From: Carideicomes alvinocaridis
Lineage (GTDB): Bacteria > Pseudomonadota > Alphaproteobacteria > Rhodobacterales > Rhodobacteraceae
DNA: 64,000 nt
Reading direction: 5' to 3'
Assembly (NCBI GenBank): GCA_005473895.2
Contig: SRJI02000003.1
Location: forward strand, 124,001-188,000
The notes under the pieces: generated by a model
Told to the model about the DNA's origin: nothing
Databases searched by the model: none
What the model saw: only the letters and a program-made list of their open reading frames with translations
Translations under genes and position numbers: made by a program
Shown here: positions 1 to 10,506 of the stretch, in pieces
Layout: every line of letters starts with the position of its first letter
Position numbering within the stretch: the first letter of the stretch is position 1

Positions 1-35
1 GCGGCCGTCGCCAGCATGGTTCTGCGAGTTGTCAT
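1..35 (-). CDS. Start of a probable ABC-transporter substrate-binding protein (partial, runs off left edge)
   Basis: Only the first eleven codons are inside the window. They read M-T-T-R-R-T-M-L-A-T-A from an ATG at 35-33, a typical start of an exported protein signal peptide with an Arg pair. A strong purine-rich ribosome binding site (GAGGAGGAGG type) lies about six bases upstream. The gene follows livF on the same strand after a 29-base gap, where Liv operons often carry the periplasmic binding protein. The product is inferred from position and signal-like start only; the mature protein is not visible. Confidence 0.5.
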   Translation of the reverse strand, partial: MTTRRTMLATA

Positions 36-64
36 TTCGTCCTCCTCCTCTGTTGTCCCCGGGC

Positions 65-764
65 TTACATCCCGAGATAGGCCTGCCGGACACGATCATC
101 CGACAGAAGTTCCTCCTGCCGGCCGGCCAGCGCCACGCGCCCGGTCTCCAGCACGTATCCGTGGTCGCAGCTTTCCAGCGCCTCCATGGCCCGCTGCTCC
201 ACCAGCAGCACGGTGAGCGCGCGTTCCTTGCGGATCTCCACCACCGCCTCGAAGATCGAATCCGCCACCGCCGGGGCGAGCCCCATGGAGGGCTCGTCCA
301 GCATCAGCAGCTTGGGCGAGGAGGCGAGGCCGCGGGCGATGGCCAGCATCTGCTGCTGCCCGCCCGACAGGGTGCCCGCCTGCTGCTTGCGCCGCTCGTC
401 GAGGATCGGGAAGAGGCGGAGGATGTACTCGATGTTCTGCGCCCAGTCGCGCCGGCCGGCCTCGGTATAGGCGCCGAGGGCGAGGTTGTCCTCCACGGTC
501 AGCGTGGGAAAGACCTGCCGCCCCTCGGGCACGTGCGCGATGCCCAGGTGCGGCCGGCGATGGGCCGGCACCGCCAGCAGGTCCTGGCCCTCGAACAGGA
601 TCTCCCCCCGCCGGGCCGGCACGGTGCCGGCGATGACCTTGAACAGCGTGGTCTTGCCCGCCCCGTTCGGCCCCACGATTGACACGAACTCTCCTTCGGA
701 GACGGAGGCGTCGACGCCGTCCAGCGCGATCACCCCGCCGTATCCGGCTGCGATATCCCTGATC

Positions 765-772
<8 letters not shown>
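65..772 (-). CDS. livF: Branched-chain amino acid type ABC transporter, ATP-binding protein LivF
   Basis: Second ATPase of a Liv/HAAT importer, bound to the cytoplasmic face of the LivHM permease. The 235-residue length fits LivF (about 233-237). The sequence shows Walker A GPNGAGKTT near residue 35, the signature LSGGQQQMLAIARGL, Walker B LLMLDEPSMGLAP and the switch-region histidine replaced by VLLVEQ, as is normal for LivF. I chose the GTG start at 772 because AGAGGTGG lies about ten bases upstream; a TTG at 793 would add seven residues. It overlaps the end of the livM-livG fusion by eight bases. The substrate is not certain: Liv systems in catabolic islands often import aromatic or other organic acids instead of amino acids. 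Confidence 0.9.
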
Positions 773-2533
<1,761 letters not shown>

Positions 2534-2534
<1 letters not shown>

Positions 2535-3496
2535 CAGACACGCTCCACGTTGCGGCCGAACAGGCCCTGCGGGCGCAGGAAGATGACCAGCAGGAAGACC
2601 ACGAAGATCGCGGTGTTCTGCAGCTGGATGGGCAGGATCAGCGTCGACATCTGCTGCACCAGCCCGATGATCATGCCGCCCCAGAAGGCGCCGATGATCG
2701 AGCCGAAGCCGCCCAGCACCACGCCGGCATACATGACGATGACGAACTCGATGCCGACATAGGGCTGGAACGGGTAGTAGAAGGCGACCAGCCCGCCGGC
2801 GATGGCGGTGACCCCGGTGCCGATCCCGAAGGCGATGTGATGCGCGCGGTCGACGTTGATCCCCATGTAGATCGCCGCCTCGGCATTGTCGGCGCTGGCC
2901 TGCAGCGCCTTGCCCAGCCGGGTGCGCGTCACGAAGAAGAACAGCGCCACCGCCACCCCGATGGAGACGATGGCCCCCACGGCGCGGGCCTGGTTGATGA
3001 AGACCTCGACGAAATCGCCCCAGAGCGGCCCGATCACCCAGGCCGAGGAGGACATCGGCGTGCGGATCGAGGTCGGCTCGGAGCCGAACAGGATCAGGCC
3101 GCCGTTCTGCAGGATCAGCGCGATCCCCAGCGTAAGGATGAGCTGCGCGTAATGCCCCTCGCCCTCGCTGTCGGAGGTGCGCAGGCCGGTGACATGCACG
3201 ATCAGGAACTTGTGCATGTAATAGCCCACCACGAACAGCAGCGGCCCGGTCAGCAGCGCGCCCGCGATGGGCCCGGCATAGGTGCCGAGGAAGGCGAGAA
3301 AGCCGAAGCCCGCGAACATGTACCAGGTGGAATACATGCCCAGCATCATCAGGTCGCCCTGGGCGAAGTTGATCACCCGCATGATGCCGAAGATCATCCC
3401 CAGCCCGGTACACATCAGCCCGTAGAGACAGCCCACCATGAGACCGGCGGCCAGCGCCTGCAGGAAGTTCTCGCTCAGGATCATCCACTCGCTCAT
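2534..3496 (-). CDS. livH: Branched-chain amino acid type ABC transporter permease LivH
   Basis: 320-residue integral membrane permease of the LivH family, first gene of the leftward transporter operon livH - livM/G - livF - binding protein. It shows the family core GLMCTGLGMIFGIMRVINFA near residue 25, repeated hydrophobic segments, and a C-terminal QGLFGR motif typical of LivH. It would pair with the LivM half of the fused downstream protein to form the membrane channel. Its stop overlaps the next start. The substrate cannot be read from the permease. Confidence 0.9.
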
Positions 3497-3820
3497 GGCC
3501 GCCCCCGCACGAAACGGCCGCCCTCGGGCCGGGACGCGGCCGCGGACGGAGCGGTCCCGCTCTCAACGTGAATTCGTTGCATCTTTCCTCCCATTCGCGG
3601 CCTCTTTCGGTCCGGCCACCGCCGCGGCCGCCCATGCCGGGCCGCCGCGGAACGCCAGGCGCACCGCCGCCTCCGTCGATTTGGCACGAGCGCCCCGGCT
3701 CCGGTCAATCGGCGGGTCTGTATACCTGCTATCGCTGCCCCGGCGCCCTCGCGCGCGCGTAAAGTGCGGGGGCCGGCCCTGCCCGGGCAGCGCCGGCGAA
3801 AACCGTTCGGGAGCAACAGG
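3497..3820. promoter_or_regulatory. Divergent promoter region between livH and the SMP-30 gene
   Basis: 324 bases without a convincing gene. It must hold the leftward promoter of the Liv operon and the rightward promoter of the SMP-30 gene. The visible landmark is the dyad at 3720-3734, listed separately. No clear sigma-70 hexamer pair with good spacing was found in either direction. Confidence 0.5.
3720..3734. promoter_or_regulatory. 15-bp dyad GTATA-CCTGC-TATCG (site 1 of a recurring motif)
   Basis: Imperfect inverted repeat of two five-base arms around a five-base spacer, matching the arrangement GCATA-N5-TATGC seen in five other gaps of this island. It lies 87 bases upstream of the SMP-30 start and 224 bases upstream of livH. 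Inferred to be an operator for a shared regulator, possibly the LysR protein at 8679-9641. Confidence 0.5.
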
Positions 3821-4711
3821 ATGCACGAGGAAACGGCGCGCCCCGCCGAGGTGGCGCATACCGACGACGTGATCGGCGAGGTGCCCCACTGGGAGGCGGC
3901 GGCGGGCCGGCTCTGGTGGATCGACATCCTCAAGCCCGCCCTGCACCGGCTCGACACCGCCAGCGGAGAGGTCCGCAGCTGGACCCCGCCGGAAAAGCTC
4001 GGCTCCTACGGGCGGCGGCGCGACGGCACGATGGTGGTGGGCGGTCGCGGCGGCATCGCGCTCTGGCATCCCGAGACCGGGCGCTTCGACCGCCTGTCGG
4101 AGCCCGAGGCCGACCGGCCCGACAACATCCTGAACGACGGGCGCGTGGGGCCCGACGGGCGCTTCGTCATCGCCAGCATGAACAAGCGCTTGGCGGGACC
4201 GACCGGGCGGCTGTGGCAGGTGGATGGCGACGGCACGACGCGCTGCCTGCAGGATGGCGACATCCACCTGCCCAACGCCATCTGCTGGAGCCCGGACGGC
4301 GCCACCATGTATCTGGGCGACAGCCACACCAACATGATCTGGCAATACGATTACGACCGGGCGTCCGGGGCGATCGGGAACCGCCGGCTCTTTGCCGATA
4401 CCTCGGACCTGCCGGGCGATTGCGACGGCGCCAGCATCGACAGCGAGGGGTTTCTCTGGAACGCGCGGTTCGGCGGCGCCTGCCTGATCCGCTTCGCCCC
4501 GGACGGCCGTGCCGAGCGCCTGCTGCACCTGCCGGTGAGCCAGCCGACCCATGTCACCTTCGGCGGTGCGGACCTGGCGACGCTCTACGTGACCTCCGGG
4601 CATTTCCGCCTGTCCGACGAGGTGAAGGCGGCCGAACCGATGTCGGGCGGCCTGCTGGCGCTGCCGGCCCCCTGCCCCGGCCTGCCGGAAACCCCGTTCG
4701 CCGAGGGCTGA
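3821..4711 (+). CDS. SMP-30/gluconolactonase family protein
   Basis: 296-residue six-bladed beta-propeller of the SMP-30/gluconolactonase/LRE family, which hydrolyses sugar lactones with a divalent metal in the central channel. Visible family marks are GEVPHWE with the likely metal-ligand Glu20, ILNDGRVGPDGRF, the LPNAICWSPDGATMYLGDS block with Asn and Asp ligands, and a C-terminal THVTFGGADLATLYVTSG block. The start at 3821 gives the usual family length and has CGGGAG eight bases upstream; an upstream in-frame start at 3764 would add a non-conserved Arg-rich leader. It is convergent with the acyl-CoA dehydrogenase gene and divergent from the Liv operon. The lactone is unknown. Confidence 0.85.
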   Translation: MHEETARPAEVAHTDDVIGEVPHWEAAAGRLWWIDILKPALHRLDTASGEVRSWTPPEKLGSYGRRRDGTMVVGGRGGIALWHPETGRFDRLSEPEADRPDNILNDGRVGPDGRFVIASMNKRLAGPTGRLWQVDGDGTTRCLQDGDIHLPNAICWSPDGATMYLGDSHTNMIWQYDYDRASGAIGNRRLFADTSDLPGDCDGASIDSEGFLWNARFGGACLIRFAPDGRAERLLHLPVSQPTHVTFGGADLATLYVTSGHFRLSDEVKAAEPMSGGLLALPAPCPGLPETPFAEG

Positions 4712-4719
4712 CGCGCACC

Positions 4720-4735
4720 CCGGCGTGCGCGCCGG
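4720..4735. terminator. Hairpin between convergent genes
   Basis: CCGGCG-TGCG-CGCCGG forms a six-base stem with a four-base loop in the 27-base gap between the convergent SMP-30 and acyl-CoA dehydrogenase stops. There is no T run, so it may be a weak bidirectional terminator or only a transcript end structure. Confidence 0.35.
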
Positions 4736-4738
4736 CGC

Positions 4739-5920
4739 TCAGTAGGAGCGCGGCATCCCGAGCACGTGTTCCGCGATGTAGCTCAGGATCAGGTTGGTGG
4801 AGATCGGCGCCACCTGGTAGAGCCGGGTCTCGCGGAACTTGCGCTCGATGTCGTATTCCTCCGCGAAGGCAAAGCCGCCATGGGTCTGCACGCAGGCCTC
4901 GGCCGCCGCCCAGGAAGCATCCGCCGCCAGCAGCTTGGCCATGTTGGCCTCCGCCCCGCAATCCGCCCCCGTCTCGTAGAGCGCGGCGGCCTCGCGCACC
5001 ATCAGCTCGGCCGCGCGCATGTCGGCATAGGCCCGCGCCACCGGGAACTGGATGCCCTGGTTCTGGCCGATGGGCCGGCCGAAGACCTCGCGCTCGCCGG
5101 CATAGCTGGCGGAGCGTTCGGTGAACCACTTGGCGTCGCCCACGCATTCCGCGGCGATCAGGATGCGCTCCGCGTTCATGCCCGACAGCACGTAGCGAAA
5201 GCCCTTTCCCTCCTCGCCGATCAGGTTCCCGGCCGGCACTTCCATGTCCTCGAAGAAGATCTCGGTCGTGGAATGGTTCATCATCGTGCGGATCGGCCGG
5301 ATCGTCAGGCCCCGGTTCTTCGCCGCCTGCATGTCCACGATGAACAGCGACAGCCCGTCAGTGCGTTTCTTCACCTCGGCGCGCGGCGTGGTCCGGGCAA
5401 GCAGGATCATCAGGTCCGAATGCTCGGCCCGGGAGGTCCAGATCTTCTGGCCGTTGACGATGTAGCGGTCGCCGCTGCGCCGCGCCTCCGTGCGCAGGCT
5501 GGTCGTGTCGGTGCCGCTGCCCGGCTCGGTCACGCCGAAGGCCTGCAGCCGCAATTCGCCGCTGGCGATGCGCGGCAGGTATTGCCGTTTCTGCGCCTCG
5601 CTGCCGTGGCGCAGGATGGTGCCCATCACGTACATCTGCGCATGGCAGGCCGCGCCGTTGCAGCCAGCGCGCTGGATCTCCTCGAGGATCGCGGCCGCGC
5701 CGGAAAGCGGCAGGCCCGCGCCGCCATATTCCTCGGGGATCAGCGCGGCGAGGTAGCCGGCCTGCGTCAGCTCGTCGACGAATTCCGAGGGATAGCGGCC
5801 CTCGCGGTCGAGCTTTTGCCAGTAGGCGCTCGGGTAGCGGGCGCAGAGCTTGGCCACCTCCTCGCGGATTTCGGGGAATGCCGGGCCCGCGCCCGGGCCG
5901 GCCTGGGCCGCATCATGCAT
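4739..5920 (-). CDS. Acyl-CoA dehydrogenase family protein
   Basis: 393-residue FAD-dependent acyl-CoA dehydrogenase. The order is normal: N-terminal helical domain (IPEEYGGAGLPLSG), middle beta domain with AFGVTEPGSGTDTTSLRT and the KIWTSRAEHSD block, and C-terminal helices with FGRPIGQNQGIQFP and the flavin-contacting CVQTHGGFAFAEEYDIERKFR. It would introduce a double bond next to the CoA thioester of an unidentified acyl chain. The start at 5920 overlaps the upstream ligase stop by eight bases and has a GGAG about nine bases upstream, so the two are translationally coupled. Third gene of the amidohydrolase - ligase - dehydrogenase operon. Confidence 0.9.
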   Translation of the reverse strand: MHDAAQAGPGAGPAFPEIREEVAKLCARYPSAYWQKLDREGRYPSEFVDELTQAGYLAALIPEEYGGAGLPLSGAAAILEEIQRAGCNGAACHAQMYVMGTILRHGSEAQKRQYLPRIASGELRLQAFGVTEPGSGTDTTSLRTEARRSGDRYIVNGQKIWTSRAEHSDLMILLARTTPRAEVKKRTDGLSLFIVDMQAAKNRGLTIRPIRTMMNHSTTEIFFEDMEVPAGNLIGEEGKGFRYVLSGMNAERILIAAECVGDAKWFTERSASYAGEREVFGRPIGQNQGIQFPVARAYADMRAAELMVREAAALYETGADCGAEANMAKLLAADASWAAAEACVQTHGGFAFAEEYDIERKFRETRLYQVAPISTNLILSYIAEHVLGMPRSY

Positions 5921-7496
5921 CGAACATCTCCGCCAACGCGTTCTTCTGTACTTTTCCCGTGGTGGTGAGCGGCAGGTCCCGCTCGGCCACGAAGAGATAG
6001 CGGCGCGGCAGCTTGTAGGCCGACAGCCGCTCCTTGAGTTGTTCCGCCAGCGCCGCCTCGTCCAGCGCGCCCGGCACCTCCGGCACGACCACCGCGGCGA
6101 TGATTTCGTCCCGGGCGGCATCGGGCAGGCCGATCACGTAGGCCAGGCGCACACCGTCCAGCGCCATGATCTGGTCCTCCACCTCCACCGGGGCGACGTT
6201 GATGCCACCGGTCTTGATCATCTCCTTGATGCGGCCGCGGAAGTAGAGATAGCCCTCCGCGTCCAGCATCCCCAGGTCGCCGGTACGGAACCAGCCGTCG
6301 GGGGTAAAGGCCTCGCGGTTCTTGTCCTCGTCCTTGTAGTAGCCCTTGGTCACGTAGCGCCGGACCTGGACCTCGCCCACCTCGCCGGGGCCCAGCGCGG
6401 CGCCGCTCTCGCGGTCCACGATCCGCTGCTCCACCCCGTCCAGCGGCCGGCCGACCGAGGCTAGCGCCTTGTCGCGCGGGTCGAGCCGGCCGTCGGTGAC
6501 GTTGCAATTGCCGTAGGTCTCGGTCAGGCCGTAGATATGGCAGATCTCGGTCGCCCCCAGCTCGATCACCCGGCGCAGCTGCTCGGGCGACCCCGTCGAC
6601 CCGCCGGACCGCAGGGAGGACAGGTCGCGGCGCGGCCGGTCGGGATGCTCGGCCATCGCCTGGGCCATGTTGGGCGTGCCGTAGAACAGCGTGCAGCGCT
6701 CGGCCTCGATCAGGCGCAGCGCCTCGCCCGGCTCGAAATGGTGCTGCAGCACGACGCAGCCGGCATGGGTCAGCAGGTTGAACAGCGCGTTCTCGCAGCC
6801 CAGCCCCCAGTAGAGCGATACCGCGAGCCACAGCCGGTCCTCCTCGGTCACGTGCATGCGGTTGCCGAGGTGCCACATGTTCTCGATCAGGGCGTAATGC
6901 TGAAGCTGCACGCCCTTCGGCGTCGCCGTGGAACCGGAAGTATAAAGCAGGTAGGTCACGTCCCCCGGATCGATCGCTGCGGCGGCCTCGTCCAGCACGC
7001 TGTCGGGCACCTCCGCGCCGCGGGCAAAGACCTCGTCATAGGGGATGCTGTCGCCGTAGGGCCGGTCGCCGAAATGGATGAGCGTCCGCAGGCATGGCAG
7101 GGACTCCGCGTGCGGCTCCAGCTCGGCCAGCATCTGGACGTAATCGTATTTCAGGAACGCCCCCTCGAAGACCAGCGCGTCGGCATCGGAATGCTTCAGG
7201 ATGTAGCCCAGTTCGCGCGCCGTGACCCAGGTGTTCACGGCCACCATCGTGCCGCCCAGCGAACAGATGGCGAGATCGGCGATGATCCATTCCGGCCGGT
7301 TGCCCATCAGGATCGCCACGCGGCTGCCCGGCCCCAGCCCCAGCGCGACCAGTCCCCGGGCGAAGTCGCGGACCCTGTCGCGCAGCTCGGCATAGCTGTA
7401 GCGCTGATCGCCGCCGACTAGCGCCTCGCGGGCGCCGTGGTGGCGGGCCTGTTCCTCCAGCAGCGCGGGGATGGTCCTCGCTTCAGGCATCGGCAT
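5913..7496 (-). CDS. AMP-dependent acyl-CoA synthetase/ligase
   Basis: 527-residue member of the ANL adenylating family, which activates a carboxylic acid with ATP and CoA. Motifs in order: P-loop-like LLYTSGSTATPKG, the IYGLTETYGN substrate/AMP motif, GWFRTGDLG, the hinge GRIKEMIKTGGINVAPVEVE and the C-terminal catalytic-lysine region TTTGKVQK. The TAT in place of the usual TGXPKG Gly is a mild departure. It sits between the amidohydrolase (six-base gap) and the dehydrogenase (overlap), which suggests that the amidohydrolase product or a related acid is converted to its CoA ester and then oxidised. Substrate not assignable from sequence. Confidence 0.9.
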   Translation of the reverse strand: MPMPEARTIPALLEEQARHHGAREALVGGDQRYSYAELRDRVRDFARGLVALGLGPGSRVAILMGNRPEWIIADLAICSLGGTMVAVNTWVTARELGYILKHSDADALVFEGAFLKYDYVQMLAELEPHAESLPCLRTLIHFGDRPYGDSIPYDEVFARGAEVPDSVLDEAAAAIDPGDVTYLLYTSGSTATPKGVQLQHYALIENMWHLGNRMHVTEEDRLWLAVSLYWGLGCENALFNLLTHAGCVVLQHHFEPGEALRLIEAERCTLFYGTPNMAQAMAEHPDRPRRDLSSLRSGGSTGSPEQLRRVIELGATEICHIYGLTETYGNCNVTDGRLDPRDKALASVGRPLDGVEQRIVDRESGAALGPGEVGEVQVRRYVTKGYYKDEDKNREAFTPDGWFRTGDLGMLDAEGYLYFRGRIKEMIKTGGINVAPVEVEDQIMALDGVRLAYVIGLPDAARDEIIAAVVVPEVPGALDEAALAEQLKERLSAYKLPRRYLFVAERDLPLTTTGKVQKNALAEMFDA

Positions 7497-7502
7497 GGCG
7501 CC

Positions 7503-8477
7503 TCACTCCTCTTCGATGCGGTACAGGCGGGCGGCGTTTCCGCCCATGATCGCCGCCGCCTCCTCGGGCGTGAAGCGATAGCCGTGGCGGGCCGCATTCT
7601 CCGGCAGGGCCCGGATGAAATCGGCCCACTCTCCCAGATGCGACCGTGTTCCGGTAAAGCGCGGCCCCGAGGGCTGGTCCGAGGCGAAGAGCAGCCGCTC
7701 CGCCCCGACGATCCCCCGCCAGGTGGCGAGCCGGGCGATCATCTCGGCCTCGGCGCCGCGAAAGACCTCGTTCCAGTTCGATATGTCGAGCATGCAGTTC
7801 GGCAGGTCCGCCACCGCCTCCGCCGCGACCTGCCACCAATGGGGAAAGCCGGCATGGCACAGGATGATCCGCAGCTCCGGCAGCTCCCGGGCCAGCCGGG
7901 CGACGTGGAGGGGATGGACCGGGTTGCCCTCGGTCAGGTCCGATCCGTCCATGTCGGTCCAGACCCCGGCGCGGGTGTGGACCTGCACCGGCACGCCCTC
8001 GTCGGCCGCGATCTCCAGCATCGGCCGGATGGAAGGATCGGCCGCGGAAAATCCGTTGGGCGTGATCTCCCCGATGCCGCGCAGCCCGTGGTCGCGCAGC
8101 GCCCGGCGGGTCAGGTCGAGGTGATCGGGCCGGGCCGCATCCACGGAGACATGGCAGAACAGCCGCCCGGCATGACGGCGCTGGAGTTCGGCGTAGAATT
8201 CGATCTGCGCCTCCGGCGGCGTCTCGGGCTCTTCGCCGAAGACCGGGCCGCCCACGTCGATCATCATGATCATCGAGGCGTCGATCCCCGCGCGGTCCAT
8301 GTTGGCCACGAAATCGTCGCCGTCGGGGTCGACGATCCCTTCCAGCAGCTTGGGCATGATCATCTCGGGACGGCGGCTCTCCTCCTTCGCCGCCCAGCCT
8401 TCGGCCGCGGCGCGGAAGAAGGCCGGCGGGACAAAGCCATGGCCCCAGATATGCGCGTGGGAGTCGATCGCCAGCAT
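7503..8477 (-). CDS. Amidohydrolase-2 family (ACMSD-like) metal-dependent hydrolase
   Basis: 324-residue TIM-barrel hydrolase/decarboxylase of the amidohydrolase_2 family. The metal-binding HxH lies at the extreme N-terminus (DSHAHIW), with later ligands in VQVHTRAG, ILCHAGFPHWW and the terminal Asp in LFASDQP. Family members hydrolyse lactones or amides, or decarboxylate aromatic or alpha-amino-muconate-type acids. GGAGG lies about ten bases upstream of the ATG. First gene of the operon with the ligase and dehydrogenase; a dyad of the island-wide motif lies 87 bases upstream. Confidence 0.85.
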   Translation of the reverse strand: MLAIDSHAHIWGHGFVPPAFFRAAAEGWAAKEESRRPEMIMPKLLEGIVDPDGDDFVANMDRAGIDASMIMMIDVGGPVFGEEPETPPEAQIEFYAELQRRHAGRLFCHVSVDAARPDHLDLTRRALRDHGLRGIGEITPNGFSAADPSIRPMLEIAADEGVPVQVHTRAGVWTDMDGSDLTEGNPVHPLHVARLARELPELRIILCHAGFPHWWQVAAEAVADLPNCMLDISNWNEVFRGAEAEMIARLATWRGIVGAERLLFASDQPSGPRFTGTRSHLGEWADFIRALPENAARHGYRFTPEEAAAIMGGNAARLYRIEEE

Positions 8478-8563
8478 CCCCTGCCTCCTGCTTCGCCTTT
8501 ACCGGTGCCGTTGCCGGGGCGAGGGTCGCGCATCCGGCCCCCGGCGCGCAATGGAGCGCGGGC

Positions 8564-8578
8564 CGATACCAGCTATGC
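8564..8578. promoter_or_regulatory. 15-bp dyad CGATA-CCAGC-TATGC (site 2)
   Basis: Same 5-5-5 layout as the other sites of the island. It lies 87 bases upstream of the amidohydrolase start in the gap behind the LysR gene. The right arm is a perfect TATGC. Inferred operator. Confidence 0.5.
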
Positions 8579-8633
8579 AGCCCGCAGGCCGTGGCGGCGC
8601 AAATCGTTGCCTGACAGTCACTTGAAACGACAA

Positions 8634-8659
8634 GGGGCCGGCCGCGACCGGCCGGCCCC
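8634..8659 (-). terminator. Terminator-like hairpin downstream of the LysR gene
   Basis: A ten- to eleven-base perfect stem, GGGGCCGGCC pairing with GGCCGGCCCC across a six-base loop, begins about 20 bases after the LysR stop. On the minus strand it is followed by TTGTCGTTT, a weak T-rich tail. It separates the LysR gene from the amidohydrolase operon. Confidence 0.6.
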
Positions 8660-8678
8660 CGCGCTACAAGGGATGGCG

Positions 8679-9641
8679 TCAGCCCGCCTCCGCGAGCTGC
8701 ACCTTGCGTCCGATATAGCCCTTCTCGGGGGCCCAGACGCCGGAGGTCACCAGCTCCTTCACCAGGTCGGTGACCACCTTGGCCAAGGTTCGCGTCACCT
8801 CGGTCATCGGGCGCTGCGTCGAGGTGGCCAGGACGAGCTGCCGGGTGATCTTGGGCTCGTTGATCTCGGCCACGGCGAGCTTGCCCTCGCGCACCTGCTT
8901 GCGGACCGAGGCATAGGGCAGGATGTTGTAGCCCTGCCCCTCCTCCACCAGTTGCAGCGCCGCGGCGAAGCTGTCGATCTCGCAGGAGACGTCGGGCTCC
9001 ACCCCCGCCTTGGCGAATTGGGTGTCGACCAGCCGGCGCAGGCCATGCGGGCTGGACGGCAGGACCATGGGCAGGCCGGTCAGTTCCCGGATCGTCACCG
9101 GGCGGCCCAGCCGCGCCTCGGGGGCGTCGGGCGGGCAGATGAGATACAGCTCCTCCTCGATCAGCGGCTGGGTGACCAGCGTGGAGGTGCGCGGCGCGTC
9201 GTAGAGGATCGCCACGTCCACGCGCCCGGTCGAGAGCCATTCCAGCACGTGACCGCTATAGCCCTCCTGCAGCTTGAGCTGGACATTGGGAAAGGCGTCG
9301 CGGATCCGCTTGACCAGCGGCAGGGCGAGGATGACGCTCGCCGTGGGCGGCAGGCCCAGCACCAGCCGCCCGCCCGGAGAGGCGCGCATCGCCTCGATCT
9401 CGCCGTTGATGCGGCCCGCGGTGTTGAGGATGGTGCGGGCATGTTCGCGCATCATGGTGCCGACCTCGGTCTCCACCACGCCGCGCCCGTTGCGATAGAA
9501 CAGCTCGGTCCCCAGTTCCTCCTCCAGCGTGCGGACATGGCGCGACAGGACCGGCTGCGCGACGGAGAGCCGAACCGCGGCCTTGGAAAACGACCCCAGT
9601 TCGGCGACGGCAAGGAAATATTCCAACTGTCTGATTTCCAT
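8679..9641 (-). CDS. LysR-family transcriptional regulator
   Basis: 320-residue LysR-type regulator. Residues 1-60 form the winged helix-turn-helix (MEIRQLEYFLAVAELGSFS, then SVAQPVLSRHVRTLEEELG); the rest is the two-lobed effector domain beginning GGRLVLGLPPTASVILALPL. The C-terminal half resembles regulators of aromatic or nitrogen-compound degradation (IDSFAAALQLVEEGQGYNILP), but the effector cannot be named. It is the only regulator gene in the 3.5-24.6 kb island, so it is the first candidate to bind the repeated GCATA-N5-TATGC dyads. Oddly, no copy was found in its own 58-base upstream gap. Confidence 0.92.
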   Translation of the reverse strand: MEIRQLEYFLAVAELGSFSKAAVRLSVAQPVLSRHVRTLEEELGTELFYRNGRGVVETEVGTMMREHARTILNTAGRINGEIEAMRASPGGRLVLGLPPTASVILALPLVKRIRDAFPNVQLKLQEGYSGHVLEWLSTGRVDVAILYDAPRTSTLVTQPLIEEELYLICPPDAPEARLGRPVTIRELTGLPMVLPSSPHGLRRLVDTQFAKAGVEPDVSCEIDSFAAALQLVEEGQGYNILPYASVRKQVREGKLAVAEINEPKITRQLVLATSTQRPMTEVTRTLAKVVTDLVKELVTSGVWAPEKGYIGRKVQLAEAG

Positions 9642-9699
9642 CAGATCCTCCTCCTCCCACTAAGCGCCGCCGCGCCGGCGGGCTCCCCCCGGCCCCTCC

Positions 9700-10497
9700 T
9701 CAGTGGCTTGGCGGCAAATCCAGTCTCACCCCCCAGCCCTCCATGCCCTCGGCGGGCGGATAGCGCTCGAACACCGCGGGATCATGGCCCGGCACGATAT
9801 GCTGCATGGACGGCGCCAGCTTCTTCAGAAGCCTGTAGCCCTCCAGCAGATCGGTCAGGTTCTCGAAGACGGCAAAGGCGCGGTTCTGTTCGATATGCTC
9901 GTAGTAATGCGCCGCATCGGAGGCCAGCACGACGGGACCGCGCGCCGTGTTGACGCGCACGCATTGCAGCCCTTTCGAGTGCCCCCCGGTACGATGGACC
10001 GAAATGCCCGGGGCGATTTCGGACGCACCATCGTGAAACTCGACCCGGCCGGCAAAGACATTGCGTACCATGGTCACAACATCCTCCTCCTCGAAAGGAT
10101 GCCTCAGCAGATCGTGGCACATGCACTTGCCCGTGACAAATGACATTTCCTGTTCCTGCAGGTGAAAACGCGCGCCGCGGAACAGGTCGTTGTTGCCCGC
10201 ATGGTCGTAGTGCATATGGGTCAGGATCACGTCCGACACCGCGTCGGGGGTCATCCCCAGCACCTGCAGCCCCTCGGGCACGGGCCTCAGCAATTCACGG
10301 CCCCGGCGCCCCGCCGTCTCGGCGTTGAAGCCGGTGTCCACGACGAAGCTGCGGGCCGCGTTGCGGATCACCCAGTAGAAATACTCGATGGGCATCGGCG
10401 TGTCGTGCGGGTCGCCGAGATAGAAGTTCTCCGGCCGGTTCCTGTCGGACCGGCCGTAGCGGATCATGTAAATCTCGTACTGGTCATCCCGATCCAT
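9700..10497 (-). CDS. Metallo-beta-lactamase-fold hydrolase (AHL-lactonase-like family)
   Basis: 265-residue MBL-fold enzyme. The zinc motif HMHYDHAGN is intact near residue 93, followed by TGGHSKGL, the bridging Asp in LASDAAHYYEH and the last ligand in VPGHD. The overall layout (N-terminal GDPHDTPMPIEYFYWVI segment, early zinc motif, late VPGHDP) is that of the N-acyl-homoserine-lactonase-like branch. In this setting it more plausibly opens a lactone or thioester intermediate than quenches quorum signals. It follows the dehydrogenase gene with a nine-base gap. Confidence 0.85.
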   Translation of the reverse strand: MDRDDQYEIYMIRYGRSDRNRPENFYLGDPHDTPMPIEYFYWVIRNAARSFVVDTGFNAETAGRRGRELLRPVPEGLQVLGMTPDAVSDVILTHMHYDHAGNNDLFRGARFHLQEQEMSFVTGKCMCHDLLRHPFEEEDVVTMVRNVFAGRVEFHDGASEIAPGISVHRTGGHSKGLQCVRVNTARGPVVLASDAAHYYEHIEQNRAFAVFENLTDLLEGYRLLKKLAPSMQHIVPGHDPAVFERYPPAEGMEGWGVRLDLPPSH

Positions 10498-10506
10498 CGA
10501 GGCGCC

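Noticed and set aside
9700-10497. Quorum-quenching lactonase
   Set aside because: The fold matches the AHL-lactonase-like branch, but the gene is embedded in a catabolic operon; a quorum role is not supported.
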